NCBI GenBank assembly: GCA_964591175.1
Contig: CAZQAF010000074.1
Span: 1-17,779, forward strand
From: UBA11574 sp964591175
GTDB taxonomy: Bacteria; Desulfobacterota; Desulfobacteria; Desulfobacterales; UBA11574
Direction of reading: 5' to 3'
DNA length: 17,779 nucleotides
Positions 14,423 through 17,779 of the stretch are shown piece by piece. The notes under the pieces are model-generated. The model searched no databases and was not told the origin of the DNA. It worked only from the letters and a program-made list of their open reading frames with translations. Both the position numbers and the translations under genes were made by a program. The number at the start of each line of letters is the position of its first letter. Within the stretch, counting starts at the first letter, position 1.

Positions 14423-14968
14423 TCAATAAGCCGAGCGCATCCAGCCCGTGTTTTTGTCCACAAGAATTCTATCCACCAGGGAACCGTCTTTGGTTACGAT
14501 ATTGATTTGATAATTATTCCCTTTTTCCTCGATTTTCCCGAGTTTCAGATTGGGATTTCTCATGGAACCCAAGTAATTTTCTACTTCCTGTTTGGCCTGA
14601 TTTCGATCCAAAGGCTTTTGGGACTGCTGATACTGGCGCCCGTATTGCGGGCCATACTGCCGGCCGTATTGTGGACCATACTGTTGGCCGTACCCATAAC
14701 CGGGTCCCATCATACCCGGGCCCATTCCGTAGCCAGGACCGTATCCCTGTCCCATCATACCGGGCCCCATTCCATATCCGTAACCGTATCCGGGCCCCAT
14801 CATACCGGGCCCCATTCCGTAGCCGGGACCGTATCCCTGTCCCATCATGCCGGGCCCCATCCCGTAGCCGTAACCGTATCCTTGTCCCATTTGTGCAATC
14901 CCCGCAACAGGAAAGAGCGTAAATCCGATAAATATCGTTGCAGACAAAAGCAGTATGATCTTTTTCAT
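14423..14968 (-). CDS. Secreted Gly/Tyr/Met-repeat protein with PepSY-like tail
   Basis: A 181-residue periplasmic or secreted protein. A signal peptide covers residues 1-25 (cut near GIAQ). Four 15-residue units rich in GYG and GMGPGMMG follow (30-89), with a Gln/Tyr-rich spacer (YGPQYGRQ twice). The conserved C-terminal domain (about 122-181) reads AKQEVENYL, LGKIEEKGNNYQINIVTKDG, ILVDKNTGWM and resembles a single PepSY-type domain. The repeated GMM clusters could bind Cu+ or other soft metals; this is inference. AAGGAG lies 6 nt before the ATG. The gene at 17073-17507 is a paralog with a near-identical tail but fewer repeats. It converges on the RseC-like gene, 16 bp between stop codons. 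No sigma-54 site was found upstream. Confidence 0.85.
   Translation of the reverse strand: MKKIILLLSATIFIGFTLFPVAGIAQMGQGYGYGYGMGPGMMGQGYGPGYGMGPGMMGPGYGYGYGMGPGMMGQGYGPGYGMGPGMMGPGYGYGQQYGPQYGRQYGPQYGRQYQQSQKPLDRNQAKQEVENYLGSMRNPNLKLGKIEEKGNNYQINIVTKDGSLVDRILVDKNTGWMRSAY
14702..14881 (-). repeat. Tandem repeat: 90-bp unit twice (four 15-residue units)
   Basis: Inside the coding sequence, residues 30-59 and 60-89 repeat the same 30-residue order, and each half is itself two 15-residue units (GYG-type then GMGPGMMG, ending alternately in Q and P). The paralog at 17073 has only two degenerate units, so copy number has changed since duplication. Confidence 0.8.
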
Positions 14969-15113
14969 AGTGAACTCCTTTAATAAAAAATGAATTGATT
15001 GAATTTATTTTTATTCAAGCTTGCAAAGGTGGGTCTTATTGATTTTCAGTGGTTTCTTGAAAAAGTATCCTCGAATGATTTAAAATTTTTTAAAAAAGCC
15101 CTCCTCTTTTACA

Positions 15114-15260
15114 TCAACGACGCTTACGATCAGCTTTATTTCGAGATTTTTCCGTTAGCTCAACATGCGCTTTCTGGAAGGTTTTACGGCTTCTGTATAA
15201 AATAATCATTAAACCGCTCATCATCAGTATACTTATAAAATAGAATGATAAAATATTCAT
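15114..15260 (-). CDS. Predicted 48-residue single-pass membrane protein
   Basis: A small open frame with good signals. TTAGGAGAGTTTAA precedes the ATG at 15260, which gives a ribosome site at normal spacing. The protein starts MNILSFYFISILMMSGLMII, one hydrophobic helix. It continues with a basic, charged tail (LYRSRKTFQKAHVELTEKS, then RNKADRKRR). The positive C-terminal side would lie in the cytoplasm. It lies between the ZraP-like gene and the Gly/Met-repeat gene on the same strand. No family is recognised. Because AT-rich DNA can yield hydrophobic frames by chance, the ribosome site and charged tail are the main support. Confidence 0.5.
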   Translation of the reverse strand: MNILSFYFISILMMSGLMIILYRSRKTFQKAHVELTEKSRNKADRKRR

Positions 15261-15410
15261 TTAAACTCTCCTAATATGTAATATTAAAATCCTTTCTTCT
15301 AATACTATAATACTGCATAATCATATAGCAAGTCCAGGAAGGGACGTGTCGAACGCTGCTGTTAAGTTTAAATATAGGCGTTCATAATCGGTGTCCTTAA
15401 TTTTATTGTT

Positions 15411-15441
15411 GCCGGAGGTAGAGGCTTTTTTTACCTCCGGC
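15411..15441 (-). terminator. Terminator-like hairpin after the ZraP-like gene
   Basis: GCCGGAGGTA and TACCTCCGGC form a perfect 10-bp stem with an 11-nt loop, starting 8 bp after the stop codon. In the gene's sense the loop is A-rich and no T tract follows. The hairpin at 17711-17738 after the paralog has the same layout with a different stem sequence. Confidence 0.55.
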
Positions 15442-15449
15442 TTAGAAAT

Positions 15450-16111
15450 TTAGTTCCAGCACGTGCCGGAACCGTAACCTGTGCTGTATCGGCTCATGCC
15501 GTAACCCATGCCATAACCACCCATCATGGGACCATAACCGTACCCATTGCCGTNNNNNNNNNNNNNNNNNNNNNNNNNNNNNNNNNNNNNNNNNNNNNNN
15601 NNNNNNNNNNNNNNNNNNNNNNNNNNNNNNNNNNNNNNNNNNNNNNNNNNNNNCCCATGCCATAACCACCCATCATGGGACCATAACCGTACCCATTGCC
15701 GTACCAATTATTCGGCGCGATTTTGCGGGCTTCCGTTTCATGATTGATGACCTTTTCATCAAGCTTTGCCCGAAGATCGGAAATATTCTTTTGGAGTCTG
15801 GCTACCTCGGCGGTGTCAGGGTTTGCCTCGGACAAAAGTGTATTGAGTTCATTAGATTCTGACCACAGTTTGTCGCGCAGCGACCTGGTTTCATTGTAAT
15901 ATTTCTGATTCAAGTCAGCCAATTGCTCCTGCTGTTTGCTGCTCAGCGTGGTATAATTATTGTTATACTGACCATAATGGCCGGGGCCTGCGTCCCGGTA
16001 ACCCGTCATATGATTGGCGCCTCTTCCCCAACCGAAAGCCCAGACAGCTACCGGCGCAATAAGAAGCGCGCTGAGTAATGTGATTCCAACGATCCCGGTT
16101 AATTTTTTCAT
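15450..16111 (-). CDS. ZraP/Spy-like periplasmic metal-resistance protein, interrupted by an N gap
   Basis: A periplasmic protein of the Metal_resist (ZraP/CpxP/Spy) group, thought to bind metal and act as a stress chaperone. A signal peptide covers residues 1-25 (AVWAFG). The helical core (about 55-130) has the family-type LSSKQQEQLADLNQKY entry, then SLRDKLWSESNELNTLL, then ARLQKNISDLRAKLDE. A Gly/Tyr/Met tail (NGYGYGPMMGGYGMGYG) ends in TCWN. The 100-N gap falls in the tail, and the 49 bases on both sides are identical. Collapsing them to one copy gives 513 bp, an exact 170-residue frame; with 100 N the frame does not close. AAGGAGA precedes the ATG. A sigma-54 promoter and activator palindrome lie upstream. 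A further copy begins at the window edge. Confidence 0.85.
15505..15553. repeat. Left copy of 49-bp identical repeat flanking the N gap
   Basis: These 49 bases end exactly at the gap edge and equal 15654-15702 exactly. Confidence 0.85.
15554..15653. other. Assembly gap of exactly 100 N
   Basis: Placeholder gap inside the ZraP-like gene, flanked by the same 49 bases on each side. It is most simply an unmerged overlap, because merging restores the reading frame. Confidence 0.9.
15654..15702. repeat. Right copy of 49-bp identical repeat flanking the N gap
   Basis: Identical to 15505-15553; see the gap entry. Confidence 0.85.
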
Positions 16112-16184
16112 GATGATGTCTCCTTTTGTTATTTTTTTTTACCAATACCATAGAGTAGTTAAAGGCTATTTGTTGTTTTACACA

Positions 16185-16204
16185 GCATATTGCAAGCAAT
16201 ATGC
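16185..16204. repeat. Perfect 20-bp palindrome over the sigma-54 promoter
   Basis: GCATATTGC-AA-GCAATATGC has perfect 9-bp arms and covers the -12 element and part of the -24. Its right arm overlaps a partial copy (16198-16220) of the 23-bp palindrome at 10306. It may be a second operator or a by-product of the promoter sequence. Confidence 0.45.
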
Positions 16205-16206
16205 CA
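16191..16206 (-). promoter_or_regulatory. Sigma-54 (-24/-12) promoter of the ZraP-like gene
   Basis: On the minus strand TGGCAT-ATTGC-TTGCA has correct spacing and one change in the -24 box, as at 10320. Transcription would start near 16180, about 70 nt before the start codon at 16111. E. coli zraP is likewise sigma-54 controlled through ZraR. Confidence 0.72.
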
Positions 16207-16304
16207 CATTGTAATATAATTTTGTATCTTGTTGAAATGTCAATATATTACTTTTTATATTCATTCCTGGAGGGAGAATTTACTTTGAGATGAACAATAC
16301 AAAA

Positions 16305-16321
16305 AGGGTATAAAGTATCCA
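16305..16321. promoter_or_regulatory. Palindromic upstream activator site, copy 4 (degenerate)
   Basis: GGGTA-TAAAG-TATCC keeps the AAAG core and right arm of the motif, with one change in the left arm. It lies about 120 bp behind the -12 of the promoter at 16191-16206, on the correct side for an enhancer. Confidence 0.45.
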
Positions 16322-16554
16322 GTTTTCATAAAGAAAAGATCAAAAGTGGTTAATAATGATACATGGACAATCACATGTTCAGCCGCAGCGTCAAATATCT
16401 TCATTGAGAGCAATGTGATTAAAAGGGAAATCGTAAATCAAAAAAACGCATCTTTAATCAGGTTATGAATTTATAATTGCTCAACATAATTTTTTAATGA
16501 TAGAATAATATGTATGTTTATGGATTAAGCTGATGAGCAAAGGATAATCGATTC

Positions 16555-16891
16555 ATGAGGCAGCCATCCAAAACGATCGTTACCCGTAAGCGATATGACC
16601 GACTATCTTTTTTTTATGATTTTATGGAAGCACCCCTGGAGCGGTATCGGTTTGCCCAATGGAAAACTTTTGCTCCTTGAGCACATGAGGCCCGGTAATG
16701 TGCTGTTGGGGCTGTTATTTGATATGGTTAATCCCATGGTGGTACGAATGATGGGCGCCAATATCAACCGGAGGACAATGGGCAATATCGAAAAAGCCGG
16801 TTGGCAAATTCTGAAAGAAGAACACCTTTCCGGCGACATTGTCCGTTGGATCGAAGCAAAACCAACTTCATCGGAATTAAAACTGTCGTGA
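16555..16891 (+). pseudogene. SAM-dependent methyltransferase (UbiE-like) with internal deletion
   Basis: Two pieces of one gene lie in different frames. From ATG 16555 the first reads RKRYDRLSFFYDFMEAPLE then RYRFAQWK, the N-terminus of a class I methyltransferase of the UbiE/Methyltransf_11 type. It ends at a stop near 16678. From about 16650 the next frame reads PNGKLLLLEHMRPGN, FDMVNPMVVRMMGANINRRT and GDIVRWIEAKP, the C-terminus of the same family, ending at 16889-16891. The central 100 or so residues, including the SAM-binding glycine motif, are missing. The join falls in AATGGAAAA, which serves both Q-W-K and N-G-K, as expected for a deletion at short homology. It cannot be a working methyltransferase. 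The ORF from 16595 is only the C-terminal piece. Confidence 0.8.
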
Positions 16892-16991
16892 CCTTGTTTT
16901 TTTGAGATTCTTCCATGGCATATCGCCAATTCACTATACTTTAAACAGCACCCGTGTTCAAAATAAATAAGGACACGATATTACCGCATCT

Positions 16992-17011
16992 AATCGGGCT
17001 TTGACCCGATT
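16992..17011. terminator. Short hairpin between convergent genes
   Basis: AATCGGG and CCCGATT form a 7-bp stem with a 6-nt loop, between the methyltransferase remnant (plus) and the Gly/Met gene (minus). No T tract, so terminator function is uncertain. Confidence 0.35.
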
Positions 17012-17072
17012 GGGGAAATAAGCAAATCAGCTTTTAAGATCCTTCGATCGGATGATTTTTATCTCCTTTTAA

Positions 17073-17507
17073 TCAATATGAAGAGTTCATCCAGCCCGTA
17101 TTTTTGTCCACCAGAATTTTATCTACCAGGGATCCGTCTTTGGTTACGATATTGATCTGATAAGCATTACCTTTTTCCTCGATTTTTCCGAGTTGCAGGT
17201 TGGGATTTCTTCTGGATCTCAGGTAATTTTCAACTTCCTGTTTGGCCTGATTCCGATCCAAAGGTGTCTGCCGGGGCTGCTGATACTGGCGGCCGTATTG
17301 CGGTCCATTCTGCTGACCGTATCCATTGCCGGAGCCCATCATTCCCTGTCCCATACCATACCCGGAATTATTTCCTTGCCCCATCATACCTGAGCCCATC
17401 CCGTAGCCGGGACCGTATCCCCGTCCCATCTGTGCATTCCCCTCAACAGAATAGAAGGTGAATCCGATAAATACAGTTGCAATCAAAAGCAGTATTGTCT
17501 TTTTCAT
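17073..17507 (-). CDS. Secreted Gly/Met-rich protein with PepSY-like tail (paralog)
   Basis: A 144-residue paralog of the protein at 14423-14968. A signal peptide covers residues 1-25 (MKKTILLLIATVFIGF...GNAQ). Two degenerate Gly/Met units (GYGMGSGMMGQ and GYGMGQGMMGS) follow, then the YGPQYGRQYQQ spacer. The tail is nearly the same: AKQEVENYLRSRRNPNL, KIEEKGNAYQINIVTKDG, ILVDKNTGWMNSSY. The start is taken at ATG 17507, with AAGGAA upstream; the frame runs back to a TTG at 17528 that overlaps that ribosome site and is unlikely. It lies 3' of another ZraP-like gene at the window edge, the same order as the first pair. Metal binding by the Met clusters is inferred. Confidence 0.83.
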   Translation of the reverse strand: MKKTILLLIATVFIGFTFYSVEGNAQMGRGYGPGYGMGSGMMGQGNNSGYGMGQGMMGSGNGYGQQNGPQYGRQYQQPRQTPLDRNQAKQEVENYLRSRRNPNLQLGKIEEKGNAYQINIVTKDGSLVDKILVDKNTGWMNSSY

Positions 17508-17710
17508 AATGAATTTCCTTATTAACAATTTATTGATGATTTATAAGAAAAATGAAAACTGATTTTTCATCTTTCTACTTATAGACACATGACGCACCGC
17601 TAATACCGTCGATTTAAAATGAAACCGTGTTAATACTCTCGTGGTCTACTGCCGGAACATCATCTTGAATCCGGTGAGTTTTAAGACTTCCGGAAGAACT
17701 GTTGTTATTA

Positions 17711-17738
17711 ACGGGGGTAGCGTTTTTTCTACCCCCGT
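17711..17738 (-). terminator. Terminator-like hairpin after the second ZraP-like gene
   Basis: ACGGGGGTAG and CTACCCCCGT form a perfect 10-bp stem with an 8-nt loop, 11 bp after the stop at 17750. Position and size match the hairpin at 15411-15441. On the minus strand no T tract follows. Confidence 0.55.
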
Positions 17739-17749
17739 GTTTTAGAAGT

Positions 17750-17779
17750 TTAGTAGTTCCAGCATGCGCCGGGACCGTA
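17750..17779 (-). CDS. C-terminal end of a second ZraP/Spy-like protein (partial)
   Basis: Only the last nine residues and the stop are in the window: YGPGACWNY, against YGSGTCWN at the end of the protein at 15450-16111. The matching GTCWN/GACWN ending, the hairpin just downstream and the Gly/Met paralog next door all support a second copy of the ZraP-like gene. The rest lies beyond the window. Confidence 0.6.
   Translation of the reverse strand, partial: YGPGACWNY

Larger units (their letters stand above)
16112..16554. other. Divergent intergenic region with sigma-54 control of the ZraP-like gene
   Basis: This AT-rich stretch holds a minus-strand sigma-54 promoter, overlapping palindromes and one activator-site copy, listed separately. 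Beyond about 16330 no gene, RNA or repeat could be supported. Confidence 0.5.

Noticed and set aside
14702..14881. CRISPR array
   Set aside because: The periodic units are contiguous and coding, without unique spacers.
14417..14983. Long plus-strand frame with His/Ser repeats opposite the Gly/Met gene
   Set aside because: It is the antisense reading of the repeat. The minus-strand gene has the signal peptide, ribosome site and a paralog.
15014..15040. TTGCA on the minus strand as a -12 box for the Gly/Met gene at 14423-14968
   Set aside because: The bases at the -24 position (AAGACC) do not match TGGCAC, and no activator palindrome is near.

Overview
The window looks like a chromosome segment of a Gram-negative, probably anaerobic bacterium of the Desulfobacterota (sulfate-reducer-like). 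This assignment is inference. It rests on a GrdB/PrdB-type selenoprotein with an in-frame UGA, sigma-54-type promoters, a probable kinase/formylglycine-type fusion remnant, and many small periplasmic metal-stress proteins. Two 100-base N runs show it is a scaffold, and both look like contig ends that were never merged.

Layout. From 1 to 4469, all on the minus strand, a Cu+-type P1B ATPase (CopA) lies between two paralogous TPR lipid-face proteins that each have a signal peptide and a C-terminal membrane helix. From 4666 to 5110 is a wrecked Ser/Thr kinase plus SUMF1/FGE-like gene that keeps only its two ends. From 5141 to 5971 is a selenoprotein of the glycine/betaine/sarcosine/D-proline reductase B family, which looks like two ORFs unless UGA is read as selenocysteine; a good bacterial SECIS hairpin starts 10 nt after the UGA. 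From 6573 to 9026 on the plus strand are a Gly/Met-rich SHOCT membrane protein and a 677-residue HSP90-like GHKL ATPase with a degenerate HD-like front half. A convergent isoprenylcysteine-methyltransferase-like membrane protein follows (9035-9880).

From 10751 to 14406 on the plus strand is a second copper ATPase with two N-terminal YHS/TRASH domains and two HMA domains, then a free-standing 48-residue YHS protein and an RseC/MucC-like membrane protein. From 14423 to the end, on the minus strand, a two-gene cassette appears twice: a ZraP/Spy-like Metal_resist protein and a Gly/Tyr/Met-repeat protein with a PepSY-like tail. Between the copies is a methyltransferase pseudogene that has lost its middle.

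How it may work together. Three good sigma-54 (-24/-12) promoters, and one weaker one, sit 75-175 bp from copies of a shared hyphenated palindrome, ATGGATA-N5-TATCCAT. They face the SHOCT gene, the YHS-copper-ATPase region, the ZraP-like gene and perhaps the methyltransferase-like gene. This suggests that one NtrC/ZraR-type activator controls a dispersed copper/envelope-stress regulon, joining metal export, periplasmic metal buffering and membrane-protein maintenance. The activator gene is not in the window.
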